NCBI GenBank assembly: GCA_903908165.1
Contig: CAIVQX010000009.1
Location: forward strand, 1 to 64,000
DNA length: 64,000 nucleotides
Source: an uncultured Methylococcaceae bacterium
Lineage (GTDB): Bacteria; Pseudomonadota; Gammaproteobacteria; Methylococcales; Methylomonadaceae
Reading direction: 5' to 3'
Shown one piece after another: positions 26,368 to 35,473 of this stretch; position 1 is the first letter of the stretch, and every line of letters starts with the position of its first letter. The notes beneath the pieces are model-generated. The model worked only from the letters and a program-made list of their open reading frames with translations, had not been told where the DNA came from and searched no databases. Made by a program: the position numbers and the translations under genes.

Positions 26368-26796
26368 ATGAGTTTTTGGAAAACTAAAAAATTATCTGAA
26401 ATGAGTATAGATGAATGGGAGTCACTATGTGACAATTGCGGAAAATGTTGTCTCCATAAGCTGGAAGATGAGAAGACTGAAAAAATAGTTTTTACTAATG
26501 TCGCCTGTAAGCTTATTAACCTGACTACCTGTCGATGTACAAAATATAGTAAACGAACTGAATTAGTTCCGGAATGTTTGGATTTAAGAGAGTTGGATAT
26601 TGATAGGTATGGCTGGTTGCCATCTACTTGCGCATACCGACTTCTTAATGATGACAAAGAATTACCATCATGGCATCCATTAATATCAGGAAACTCTGCC
26701 AGTGTAAAAAGGGCTGGGGTTTCAATTAACAGTTACGCTATAAAAGAATCAAATGCTATAGATTTCGAAGATCATATTATTGAATGGTTAAAATAG
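26368..26796 (+). CDS. YcgN-family cysteine cluster protein
   Basis: 142 residues with the conserved cysteine pattern of the YkgJ/YcgN group: CDNCGKCC (about residues 19-26), then NVACKLINLTTCRCTKY (about 43-59), VPEC (about 67) and STCAYRLL. The N-terminus FWKTKKLSEMSIDEWESLCD is typical of YcgN. The cysteines are thought to bind metal, perhaps an iron-sulfur or zinc site; no reaction is established. It follows the B12 regulator by 31 bp on the same strand, probably without functional link. Confidence 0.85.
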   Translation: MSFWKTKKLSEMSIDEWESLCDNCGKCCLHKLEDEKTEKIVFTNVACKLINLTTCRCTKYSKRTELVPECLDLRELDIDRYGWLPSTCAYRLLNDDKELPSWHPLISGNSASVKRAGVSINSYAIKESNAIDFEDHIIEWLK

Positions 26797-26829
26797 AATA
26801 CTAAGTAGCTATGGGGATATCTCGAGTAT

Positions 26830-27345
26830 TTAGGGTTTAAGATTAATAATCAATCCAGCGCCATCAACCGACTTTAGCTTTTCTCCTTGGGGCTCAGGTG
26901 TCATCAGAAAATCACCATCTAATTCTATATGCCGAGATTCTTTTTTTGCTTTAGTATCAAAATAATTAGCAGATTTATTTTTTTCCACCTGCTGTTGATC
27001 AAGTAATAAATCAGTACTTCCTGTGCTTCTAAAAGGTATAGATAAATCTAATATTTTTTCGATCTCGTTCTTCTCAATAGTATTATCACTAATAGGTTTT
27101 TTTATTTTTGAATCAACTTTAATTTTCTGGTGTTTGCTTTTTTCTGTGCTTTCTGACAGATTTATTTTTTTTATTCCTTGAGGTTGCTTAATTTCATAAG
27201 ACTTGGAATTGATCGTAGCTTTTTGTCTCTCCAGAACTAAAACGTCTTTTTCAACCAAATTATCAAACCCACTCAGAAATAACCATGAGCTGGTTATAAA
27301 GCTTAATAAAAATACTCGGTAAATGCTCATGTTAAATTTTACCAC
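26830..27345 (-). CDS. Hypothetical exported or anchored Lys-rich protein
   Basis: 171 residues, no recognised family. An N-terminal hydrophobic stretch (about 8-27, YRVFLLSFITSSWLFLSGF) acts as a signal or anchor. The rest is polar and Lys/Ser/Glu-rich, probably largely disordered, with a short conserved-looking C-terminus GAGLIINLKP. An alternative start at the next ATG (MSIYRV, 27330) is equally good. It looks like a periplasmic low-complexity protein; its role is unknown. Confidence 0.5.
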   Translation of the reverse strand: MVKFNMSIYRVFLLSFITSSWLFLSGFDNLVEKDVLVLERQKATINSKSYEIKQPQGIKKINLSESTEKSKHQKIKVDSKIKKPISDNTIEKNEIEKILDLSIPFRSTGSTDLLLDQQQVEKNKSANYFDTKAKKESRHIELDGDFLMTPEPQGEKLKSVDGAGLIINLKP

Positions 27346-27623
27346 TCCAGTTATAGAGTACCTGAGCCACTTAAAAAACTACCAAGAATGATTAAAGCTG
27401 ACATAGGTTATTATCCCCTACGATATCACAGCAATTATTTGTTATACAAGGCGTATTTTGGTAATCAGCATCTGTTTCTTTTCAATTCAGCGTTATATTT
27501 TTAGCCTATAAATTTATAATATTTCCCAAATAACATTGAGATAAAATCGGATACTGGTAAATCTGAACGCTGTTTCTCGAAAGAAACTGGAAAAAATTCG
27601 AAGCTGATTGATACGTCAGGCAT
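27346..27623. other. Intergenic region between Lys-rich protein gene and tRNA-Phe terminator
   Basis: A+T-rich. It holds the upstream region of the 26830-27345 gene. A 40-codon leftward frame (27501-27623) begins right after the tRNA terminator and opens MPDVSISFEFFP, but it lacks a ribosome binding site; I do not call it. No RNA gene or repeat is seen. Confidence 0.4.
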
Positions 27624-27653
27624 AAAAAAAGCCCCGATCAGATCGGAGCCTTT
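27624..27653 (-). terminator. Rho-independent terminator after the tRNA-Phe pair
   Basis: On the minus strand it reads GCTCCGATC-T-GATCGGGGC followed by T7, a nine-pair stem (one G-T wobble) with a very tight nominal loop and a T-run. It lies 8 bp downstream of the second tRNA-Phe gene in transcription order. Confidence 0.9.
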
Positions 27654-27661
27654 AGAATTCA

Positions 27662-27737
<76 letters not shown>

Positions 27738-27766
27738 TTTAGAAGTGTTGCTTAGTTTTTTGTAAT

Positions 27767-27842
<76 letters not shown>

Positions 27843-27861
27843 GTAACTACAAAAGACGATC

Positions 27862-27890
27862 ATTAGACTTTATTACGTTGCTCTAGTCAA
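27862..27890 (-). promoter_or_regulatory. Sigma-70 promoter of the tRNA-Phe pair
   Basis: On the minus strand: -35 TTGACT (27885-27890), a 17-base spacer, and -10 TCTAAT (27862-27867), about 20 bases before the mature 5' end of the first tRNA. Close to consensus with ideal spacing. Confidence 0.75.
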
Positions 27891-28156
27891 TAAAAAATGT
27901 AAATTTATTCGAGTAGGGTACTCCTAAAATACTCGCTTTTCTTACCCTAAAGTTGATAACGAACTCGAAAACTTTCACTGTTGAGAATGAACTATTTAAA
28001 CTTTAGTGTTAGTCGAACTTAAAGGATTGCTATTTTCTAAAGTATAAAGGTGGAAAGCACTAGATTTAATGAGACATTTTGATATTGAACCTATAAACGA
28101 TTTGGCTTTAAAGTATGATAATATTTTCAATCAAAGTATTTTTTTAAAAGGCGAGC
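27891..28156. other. Intergenic region upstream of gnd
   Basis: Together with the tRNA promoter this makes a 314-bp gap between divergent transcription units. It is A+T-rich. An extended -10-like TATGATAAT about 45 bases before gnd may belong to its promoter. Nothing else is recognised. Confidence 0.4.
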
Positions 28157-29602
28157 ATGAAAGCAAATATCGGTTTAATCGGTTTGGCAGTAATGGGACA
28201 AAATCTGGTTCTTAACATGAACGACCATGGTTTTAAAGTTGCGGTTTATAACCGGACTACCAGCACAGTTGATGAATTTTTAGACGGTCCGGCAAAAGAT
28301 ACTCTGGTGGTTGGGACACATTCGCTTGAAGCTTTGGTTGATAGTCTTGCTAGTCCTCGAATTGTCATGTTGATGGTAAAGGCGGGTGAGGTTGTTGATC
28401 AGTATATTGATAAGTTAGTGCCGCTATTATCGGCGGGCGATATCATTGTTGATGGCGGCAATTCTTTATTTACAGATACTAATCGGCGGACAGCAGCACT
28501 AAAAGCCATCAATATTAACTATATTGGTACTGGTGTGTCTGGGGGTGAAGAAGGCGCAAGACACGGGCCTTCAATCATGCCGGGCGGAAATAAAGCTGCT
28601 TGGCCTGTGGTTAAACCTATTTTTCAGGCTATCAGTGCTCATGTCGAAGGCGATCCTTGTTGTGAATGGGTCGGTGAAAATGGCGCCGGTCATTACGTTA
28701 AGATGGTTCATAACGGTATTGAGTATGGTGATATGCAGTTGATTTGCGAGGCTTATCAATTATTGTCTGAAGGGTTAGGTTTAAATGCGGATGAAATGCA
28801 TGCGATATTTTCTGAATGGAATAAAGGTGAATTAAGCTCGTATTTAATCGAAATTACAGCAGCCATTTTGGCGTATAAAGACGAAGATGGATTGCCTTTG
28901 GTGGATAAGATTCTTGATACTGCCGGCCAGAAAGGTACTGGTAAATGGACAGGTATTAACGCTTTGGACTTGGGGATTCCTTTAACACTAATCGGTGAAT
29001 CGGTGTTTGCACGCTGTTTGTCAGCTCAAAAATCAGAAAGAGTGAAAGCTGCTCAGGTATTACCTAAGCACACACAAGCCTTCTCTGGTGACAAAAAAGT
29101 TATGATTGAGGCAATTCGTGATGCCTTGTACGCTGCCAAAATTATTTCTTATGCACAAGGCTTTCGCTTAATGCGAGAAGCTTCCAAAGAATATAACTTA
29201 TCACTGAATTATGGTGAAATTGCCTTGATGTGGCGTGGTGGGTGTATTATTCGAAGTCAATTCTTAAATGATATTAAGCAAGCTTACACAGGTAATCCAG
29301 AGTTGGAAAATCTGCTGTTAGCTGATTTTTTTGTAGATGCCATGAAGCAAGCTGATACAGGGTGGCGTAAAGCTGTGGTACTCGGTATTGAACTGGGTAT
29401 TCCAACACCAGCATTTTCATCTGCGTTGGCTTATTATGATGGTTATCGAACAGAACGTTTGCCGGCCAATTTATTACAAGCCCAGCGAGATTATTTTGGT
29501 GCACATACCTATGAGCGGACAGATAAACCCAGGGGTGAATTTTTTCACACCGACTGGACAGGCCATGGCGGCAAGACAGCGTCTTCTACTTATACTGTGT
29601 AA
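28157..29602 (+). CDS. gnd: 6-phosphogluconate dehydrogenase (decarboxylating)
   Basis: Oxidises 6-phosphogluconate to ribulose-5-phosphate and CO2 with NAD(P)H formation. 481 residues, the long dimeric form. The N-terminal Rossmann motif is IGLIGLAVMGQNL, with NRTTSTVDEF after beta-2, suggesting NADP preference. The signature is GVSGGEEGARHGPSIMPGG, and the active-site GAGHYVKMVHNGIEYGDMQ follows (catalytic lysine in YVKMVHN). It is the first gene of gnd-zwf-pgl, 29 bp before zwf. An AAAAGGCGAG box precedes the start. Confidence 0.97.
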   Translation: MKANIGLIGLAVMGQNLVLNMNDHGFKVAVYNRTTSTVDEFLDGPAKDTLVVGTHSLEALVDSLASPRIVMLMVKAGEVVDQYIDKLVPLLSAGDIIVDGGNSLFTDTNRRTAALKAININYIGTGVSGGEEGARHGPSIMPGGNKAAWPVVKPIFQAISAHVEGDPCCEWVGENGAGHYVKMVHNGIEYGDMQLICEAYQLLSEGLGLNADEMHAIFSEWNKGELSSYLIEITAAILAYKDEDGLPLVDKILDTAGQKGTGKWTGINALDLGIPLTLIGESVFARCLSAQKSERVKAAQVLPKHTQAFSGDKKVMIEAIRDALYAAKIISYAQGFRLMREASKEYNLSLNYGEIALMWRGGCIIRSQFLNDIKQAYTGNPELENLLLADFFVDAMKQADTGWRKAVVLGIELGIPTPAFSSALAYYDGYRTERLPANLLQAQRDYFGAHTYERTDKPRGEFFHTDWTGHGGKTASSTYTV

Positions 29603-29631
29603 CTAACCATATATCATTTACTGAGTTTTTT

Positions 29632-31116
29632 ATGAACGCTGATCCTTGTACATACGTTATTTTTGGTTCTACTGGAAATCTTTCAAGAATTAAATTAATG
29701 CCAGCCCTTTATCATCTTGATGTGGCTAATCAATTGCCTAATGGAACTCGTATCTTGGCGATTGGGCGAAGACCATGGGATCAACAGAAATGGCTTAGTG
29801 AAGTTAGGGATATGGTTGTAGCAAAAACAAAAGACGATTTCGATGAGACGGTCTTTCAGCGCTTTAGTGAACGCCTACAATATCATCAAGGTGATATAGG
29901 AGAAGCTAAATGCTATTCACAGCTTGCTGGGCTGCTAAATGAAAAAAATAATTTCCCTAAAAATATGGCTTTTTACTTGTCTATAAGTCCTGCTGACTTT
30001 GGAACGGTTATGGAAATGTTGAGTAATAATCAGTTGTTTAATGAAGATGTCGGTTGGCGGCGAGTTATTATCGAAAAACCTTTTGGATATGATCTGGATA
30101 GTGCGGAAGCTCTACAAAAACGTATCAGTCATTATTTAAGAGAAGAGCAAATTTACCGTATCGATCATTATCTGGGCAAAGGCATGGTGCAAAATGTATT
30201 AGTATTTCGTTTTGCAAATGTCATGCTTGAGCCCATATGGAATCGTAATTATATTGATCATATTCAAATTACCCATTCGGAAGAGCTTGGCATAGAAGGT
30301 CGTGGTGATTATTACAATAGTGCCGGTGCCATGAGGGACATGTTGCAAAGTCATTTGCTTCAATTATTAGCTTTAGTGACAATGGAGCCTCCTGCATCAA
30401 TGGAGGCAGAATCTTTGAGGGATGAAAAAGTTAAGGTTTTAAAGTCTATTCGCCCGATTCCCAAAGAAGCAGTACACGGACATGCGTTTAGAGGTCAATA
30501 TGCACAGGGTCATATTCAAGGAAAAAAGGTAAATGGCTATTTGCAGGAAGAAAATATCCCTGCTAACAGCGTGACAGAAACCTATGCATCCATGAAGCTT
30601 TATATTGATAACTGGCGTTGGCGTGGTGTGCCAATGTACTTGCGTACCGGTAAACGTATGGCCAAAGCGCAATCAACTATTTCAATTTGTTTTCGTCACC
30701 CACCATTACAGTTCTTTCGCGATACTAATGTACATTGTATGAATCAGAATTGGGTTTTGTTAGGTATACAGCCCGAAGAATTTATTCGTATTGAAATGAC
30801 GGTAAAAGAACCGGGTCTAGAGATGCGTACAAGAACTCGCAGTCTTGATGCCAGTTTTAGAAATGAAGATGAAAAAGCTATCGATGCTTATGAGGATTTG
30901 TTACAGGATGTTTTGAAAGGTGATCGATCGTTATTTCTTCGTTTTGATGAAGTTGAATATGCGTGGCGTATTGTTGACCCGATATTGCAAACTTGGGCTA
31001 ATGAGCGTGATTATATTGCAACCTATCCTGCAGGTTCTTGGGGTCCTGAGGATAGTCGGCTGTTTGATAAAAGTGCCCAATCTTGGCGAAGTTCACTTAC
31101 TCCGGAGTGCAAATAA
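29632..31116 (+). CDS. zwf: Glucose-6-phosphate 1-dehydrogenase
   Basis: Oxidises glucose-6-phosphate to 6-phosphoglucono-lactone with NADP. 494 residues. The N-terminal nucleotide-binding motif is FGSTGNLSRIKLMPALY (GxTGxL type), the conserved EKPFGYDL follows, and the active-site signature RIDHYLGKGMVQN (about residues 178-190) carries the catalytic His and Lys. The usual GASGDLA/TK form is replaced here by GSTGNLSRIK. It is the middle gene of the operon: its stop codon is directly followed by the pgl start. Confidence 0.97.
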   Translation: MNADPCTYVIFGSTGNLSRIKLMPALYHLDVANQLPNGTRILAIGRRPWDQQKWLSEVRDMVVAKTKDDFDETVFQRFSERLQYHQGDIGEAKCYSQLAGLLNEKNNFPKNMAFYLSISPADFGTVMEMLSNNQLFNEDVGWRRVIIEKPFGYDLDSAEALQKRISHYLREEQIYRIDHYLGKGMVQNVLVFRFANVMLEPIWNRNYIDHIQITHSEELGIEGRGDYYNSAGAMRDMLQSHLLQLLALVTMEPPASMEAESLRDEKVKVLKSIRPIPKEAVHGHAFRGQYAQGHIQGKKVNGYLQEENIPANSVTETYASMKLYIDNWRWRGVPMYLRTGKRMAKAQSTISICFRHPPLQFFRDTNVHCMNQNWVLLGIQPEEFIRIEMTVKEPGLEMRTRTRSLDASFRNEDEKAIDAYEDLLQDVLKGDRSLFLRFDEVEYAWRIVDPILQTWANERDYIATYPAGSWGPEDSRLFDKSAQSWRSSLTPECK

Positions 31117-31800
31117 ATGCAACATAACAGTCGTTGGCATCTACTAGAAACAGCCGATGAGGTCGCGTTGGCTGTATATGATGAAATTCTCGAGGCTGCA
31201 CAAGAAGCCATTAAGCGACAAGGTAAGTTTAAGTTGGTTCTGGCTGGTGGCAGTACGCCCGAAAAAGTCTATAAATTACTAGCAAAGTCTGATGCAGATT
31301 GGGCTAGATGGTATATTTATTATGGTGATGAGCGTTGTTTGCCGGTGGATCATGCCGAGAGAAACAGCTTAATGGCTACGCATTGTTTTTTGGAGAACGT
31401 TGCTATTCCTGAAGCACATGTTTTCACAATGCCAGCTGAATTAGGTCCAGAAATAGGAGCCAAAGAATATCGAGAAATTGTTATTAATGCTCTTCCATTT
31501 GACATGGTTTTATTAGGGATGGGCGAAGATGGACATACGGCAAGTTTGTTCCCTGGACACCAGCATAAACAAGATGAATTAGTTCATGCTGTTTATAATT
31601 CACCTAAGCCTCCTTCAGAAAGAATGTCTATCAGTGCAGAAGCATTGAGTAGTACGCATCAACTTATAATTATGGTAACAGGTGCAAATAAACAAGACGC
31701 AGTTAATGCGTGGCGCTCAGGTCAAGACTTACCTGTTGCTACTATAAATCCAAAAAACACTATTGATATATACATAGATAAAGATGCCTTTAAGTCATAA
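31117..31800 (+). CDS. pgl: 6-phosphogluconolactonase (DevB type)
   Basis: Hydrolyses 6-phosphoglucono-lactone, completing the oxidative pentose phosphate branch encoded by zwf and gnd beside it. 227 residues with LVLAGGSTPEKVYKLLA (about 33-49), the DERCLPVDHAERNS block (about 70-83), and the signature LLGMGEDGHTASLFPG (about 130-145). The ATG abuts the zwf stop with no gap, so translation is coupled. The zwf-pgl order is common in bacteria. Confidence 0.95.
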   Translation: MQHNSRWHLLETADEVALAVYDEILEAAQEAIKRQGKFKLVLAGGSTPEKVYKLLAKSDADWARWYIYYGDERCLPVDHAERNSLMATHCFLENVAIPEAHVFTMPAELGPEIGAKEYREIVINALPFDMVLLGMGEDGHTASLFPGHQHKQDELVHAVYNSPKPPSERMSISAEALSSTHQLIIMVTGANKQDAVNAWRSGQDLPVATINPKNTIDIYIDKDAFKS

Positions 31801-31866
31801 CAAAGTCGTGTAAAAGAAGATTTATTCACACACTATTAGATTTAATAAATTACAGTATATAAAAGC

Positions 31867-32934
31867 ATGTCGAGCATTTTAGTCAGCAAGCCTAGTGAGT
31901 TAAACATTGATTGGGCTCAACGAGTGGTTAACCAACATTATTCAAATATAGTCGTTTCAGATGTTAATATTGTTTCGGTTGATATTGGGACAACAACTCG
32001 TATACGCGTCAAAACTAAACATAATGCCCCCGATATTTTTCCGGAGCAGTGGTTCGTAAAGTTACCATCAACTACTTGGCGGGCAAAAATAATTACTGCC
32101 CTACCAAGATTACTGCATACAGAAGTGCGTTTTTATAATGAAGTCAATGGGCCGGCATCGATCATAACTCCTCGTTCGTTAGGGGCGCAGAGCAAATTTG
32201 GTAGCGGAGCGACACTCGTGCTTGCCGACATGACTGACATTGACTTTATTCTAGGTGAGCCTAGTGATGTTTTAACATTCGCGCAAGCTGCTTCGGTAGT
32301 TGAACAAATGGCTAATTTTCATGCTCATTTTTGGAATAATATCCACCTTGATCATACCTATCGTTGGTTAGATGGCCCTGTCCGTCGTCTTGAGGATTTT
32401 CTAGGGACTGCTTTGGCAGTTCCCTTAATGAAGCGAGGATTACGAAAAGCTGGCGGATTTGTACCTGCCAAACTGCATTCACAAGCTGTTCATTATGCGC
32501 GCAATCGTAAAAAGGCTATGCGTTTTCTTAATAGCGCTCCACAAACCTTAGTTCACCATGATTGTCACCCCGGAAACTTATTTTGGCATAAATCTAAGCC
32601 TGGTTTTCTAGATTGGCAACTCGTTCGTTTTGGTGAAGGTATCAGCGATATTGCTTATTTCCTATCAACATCTCTCGACCCTAAAGTCAGACGAGAGCAT
32701 GAGGTTGATTTGATAACGCTCTATGCCCAAAATCTTCAGGCTAATGGTATTAGAGATGTTGATGTCAAGATTCTTTTAGACAGATATCGAGCTCATCTCA
32801 TTTATTCATTTGAAGCGATGATTTTGACACTTGGAATTGGAGGAATGATGAGTTTGGAAAGTAATTACGAACTTATAAGCCGCACTGTTGCTTCAGTGCT
32901 TGATCATGATTCATTTGCCAGGATACCAATTTAG
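31867..32934 (+). CDS. Small-molecule kinase of the aminoglycoside phosphotransferase / EcKinase-like family
   Basis: 355 residues with a protein kinase-like fold. The catalytic loop is VHHDCHPGNLFW (about residues 222-233) with aspartate and asparagine in place, followed by the metal-binding GFLDWQLVRFGEGISDIAYFL. The N-lobe is divergent, with WFVKLPS supplying the ATP-binding lysine. LVLADMTDIDF in the hinge region resembles ecdysteroid-kinase-like and phosphotransferase enzymes of uncharacterised bacteria. The substrate is unknown. It follows pgl by 66 bp and may be read from the same promoter. Confidence 0.75.
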   Translation: MSSILVSKPSELNIDWAQRVVNQHYSNIVVSDVNIVSVDIGTTTRIRVKTKHNAPDIFPEQWFVKLPSTTWRAKIITALPRLLHTEVRFYNEVNGPASIITPRSLGAQSKFGSGATLVLADMTDIDFILGEPSDVLTFAQAASVVEQMANFHAHFWNNIHLDHTYRWLDGPVRRLEDFLGTALAVPLMKRGLRKAGGFVPAKLHSQAVHYARNRKKAMRFLNSAPQTLVHHDCHPGNLFWHKSKPGFLDWQLVRFGEGISDIAYFLSTSLDPKVRREHEVDLITLYAQNLQANGIRDVDVKILLDRYRAHLIYSFEAMILTLGIGGMMSLESNYELISRTVASVLDHDSFARIPI

Positions 32935-33225
32935 CCTTGTATTTGAAATATTAAGGTTATCAAGAAGAATGAGTCATCTAAATAATTCCAGCCTTTGAGA
33001 TAGAGATCCAACTAATTACAGTGCCAAACTTTTAACTCTATAGCCAGAAGATGATTGTATAAGCCGTTCTCAATTTATCTCAACTTGTAATACAATAGTC
33101 CGGTTTACGCTAATTAAGCCATTAGTCATTAAAAAAATTACTGATAATTTAACGTTAACAAGACAACGCAAAAAGCAGTTGTAATAGCGTTATTTTTTAA
33201 TTACAAAAAGAGAGGGTAAGGATTT

Positions 33226-33981
33226 ATGTGTTGGAGTGGTGAAGCCTCAGGTGTTCTGGCCGTCGCAGGTCTTAGTACTGCAGCCTATGTTGCACTTAAA
33301 CAAGGTGAGTCTAAGGAGCTTTGGATTCCGTTAACGTATTTTGCCTTAATGGAGTTGCTGCAAGCAGTAACTTATGTTTATATTGATTTATGTGATAATC
33401 CGAATAATCAGATACTCACTCTTTTAGGGTATTTGCATGTCGCATTTCAACCATTTTTTGTCAATATGGTAGCGATGTATTTTATTCCGGTTAGTGTGAA
33501 ACTAAAAATTCGTACTACTGTTTATACTATTTGTGCGATCGGTTCGATTGCCATGCTAATGAAAATGTATCCATTTGGTTGGGCGGGTACTTGTAATATT
33601 GGTATTGAGGGTTTTTGTGGTCCTAGCGTCTGTTCAACCTCAGGTTCTTGGCATATCGCTTGGCAAATGCCTTTAAATGGATTGATGTCCGACCCTGTTA
33701 AGTGGTTGTTTGGATTCGATTGGGGTTTGCATGCCTTTACTTATATTCTGGTGGCTTTTTATATGCCTCTTATCTATGGATCATGGCGATTTGTGGGTTT
33801 TCATTATTTGATTGGTCCGTTTATTTCAGATATTACTACGACCGATCCAAATGAATATGCGGCAGTGTGGTGTTTGTTTTCTATAGCTTTATGTGTATCG
33901 GTTATCAAATCACCAATCAGGAAGCATTTGCACGTTAAAAAGTGGCCCTTTTATAAAACAGAAATTGGTGATTCTTTATAG
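33226..33981 (+). CDS. Multi-pass membrane protein, DUF5765-like
   Basis: 251 residues with about six to seven transmembrane helices. It opens MCWSGEASG, a start I associate with the DUF5765 family. A cysteine-rich loop with CGPSVCS and conserved Trp/His residues (about 130-150) probably faces the periplasm. There is no known function. AGAGGG stands about eight bases upstream of the ATG. A long hairpin (34033-34070) follows the gene. The family name is from memory and should be confirmed by a profile search. Confidence 0.65.
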   Translation: MCWSGEASGVLAVAGLSTAAYVALKQGESKELWIPLTYFALMELLQAVTYVYIDLCDNPNNQILTLLGYLHVAFQPFFVNMVAMYFIPVSVKLKIRTTVYTICAIGSIAMLMKMYPFGWAGTCNIGIEGFCGPSVCSTSGSWHIAWQMPLNGLMSDPVKWLFGFDWGLHAFTYILVAFYMPLIYGSWRFVGFHYLIGPFISDITTTDPNEYAAVWCLFSIALCVSVIKSPIRKHLHVKKWPFYKTEIGDSL

Positions 33982-34032
33982 TTATTCTTAATAAGCTAGC
34001 AAATAATACCAACTATTAAACTCGAGTAAATA

Positions 34033-34070
34033 TAAGATCACGAAGGGAAATATAAAGCTTTGTGATCTTA
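34033..34070. terminator. Hairpin between converging genes, likely terminator
   Basis: 13-bp arms (34033-34045 and 34058-34070) with one G-T wobble and a 12-base loop, located between the DUF5765-like gene and the exchanger gene that converge here. It lacks a strong T-run on either side, so it may act as a transcript-end stabiliser rather than a classic intrinsic terminator. Confidence 0.55.
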
Positions 34071-34180
34071 TTCTTGGGTATGATGAAACATGAGTTATCA
34101 GGGGCTGAGGGCTGTGTTATTTTTCAGGGCCAATTATTTTTTGTCGTATCCAATCAAATTATTTATCGGTCTTGAAATAG

Positions 34181-35224
34181 TTATGGAATATTAAAAAAAG
34201 CTACTCCCAATATTAGGTATATAGCTATCAATTTAGGCCCAGAAACCCAGTGAACAGATCCTAGCTGAAGAATATGGTTAACTGTGACAACGGACAAAAT
34301 AATAGCAAGAACCTCGAACTTGGAAAATAATAAATCCATATGTTGGCCTGTAGCTAAACCAAAAAAAACTAATAATGGTGCCACTAAAAGTGCTATTTGA
34401 GTGCTTGATCCCATAGTAATAGCGAGTGATATATCCAATTGATTTTGGCGGGCGAATCGAATTGAATTAATAAGTTCTGATACCATGCCAACTGGAGCAA
34501 GTAAAAAAATACCGGCAAAAAGAGGACTAAATCCCAATTTGTTTGCTGTAGGTCCTATAGAGTCAGTCATTATTTCACTCATTACAGCCAAGCCTATTCC
34601 AACAAGAAGTAATGTTATGAGTGGTTTGGTTTTAACATTTCTATTGTTCTCTGATACAGATTGATCAATTGGTATTAAATAGTTCGGTTGAATTGTATTA
34701 TTGGTTAGTGTAAAAAACACACTGATTAGATACATGAAAATTAAAATTATTGATATTAATAAGCTAATTTCCACATCTGATTTTACCGTATGCTCAAATG
34801 TTGCAGGAATAATCAGACCAATGGTTGCTAATAAAAGGAGTCCACTATATAGATGAATATTAGCTCGATTGAACTGGAGTTCATTTTTTGTTTTTAGTCC
34901 ACCGGCTAGGATTGACAGACCAAGACCAAATAATAAATTGCCAATTATAGCGCCAGTAATTGAAGCTTTTACCATCTCAATTAAGCCATGTTGCAAGGCA
35001 AAAAAACCAATAATGATATCCGGTACAGTCCCCATACTAGAATTAAGTATTCCGCTCTTTGCAGGCCCTAATGATCTCGCTAACTCCTCAACAGAATCCC
35101 CCATTAACTTGGCTAGCGGTATAATTGCTAATGCGGAAGCTAAAAATACTATAATTGGGTTGATTTCCAACCAAGATAATCCTATCCCAAGAGGGATAAA
35201 TAATAACAACCATTTGAACCCCAT
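34181..35224 (-). CDS. CaCA-superfamily cation exchanger (Ca2+/H+ antiporter-like)
   Basis: 347 residues with about ten to eleven membrane helices and the two internal alpha-repeats of cation/Ca2+ exchangers. Repeat 1 is GILNSSMGTVPDIIIGFFAL (about 58-77), repeat 2 GMVSELINSIRFARQNQLDIS and SLAITMGSSTQIALLVAPLLV (about 250-290). The second closely matches CAX proteins. However the CAX motifs GNATEL and GNAAEH read GTVPDI and GMVSEL, keeping an acidic residue but with changed neighbours. It probably moves Ca2+ or another divalent cation; the ion is uncertain. Confidence 0.8.
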   Translation of the reverse strand: MGFKWLLLFIPLGIGLSWLEINPIIVFLASALAIIPLAKLMGDSVEELARSLGPAKSGILNSSMGTVPDIIIGFFALQHGLIEMVKASITGAIIGNLLFGLGLSILAGGLKTKNELQFNRANIHLYSGLLLLATIGLIIPATFEHTVKSDVEISLLISIILIFMYLISVFFTLTNNTIQPNYLIPIDQSVSENNRNVKTKPLITLLLVGIGLAVMSEIMTDSIGPTANKLGFSPLFAGIFLLAPVGMVSELINSIRFARQNQLDISLAITMGSSTQIALLVAPLLVFFGLATGQHMDLLFSKFEVLAIILSVVTVNHILQLGSVHWVSGPKLIAIYLILGVAFFNIP

Positions 35225-35473
35225 GATTTACCTTTGTTTTTAGTATTATTGGTTTTATGAAATTTATTAGTTATTACGCTTTAAATGCAGCTTATTTAGT
35301 TGGATTGTAAATAACTAAAGCCATTTGATTATTGTTTTTAGTAAGATCATGTTTGTAAGTGAAAAGGAATTATACGCAATGTCAGATAGTATTATCTAGT
35401 TTCTGTGTCGTTGACTGATTGTAAATAGTTAAGAATTAATCGCTTATATGATTAGTTTTGGAGAAACACACTC

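Noticed and set aside
27501-27623. Leftward 40-codon frame opening MPDVSISFEFFP, resembling the MetF N-terminus for eight residues
   Set aside because: No ribosome binding site, the resemblance stops after SFEFFP, and it begins right at a terminator; probably chance.
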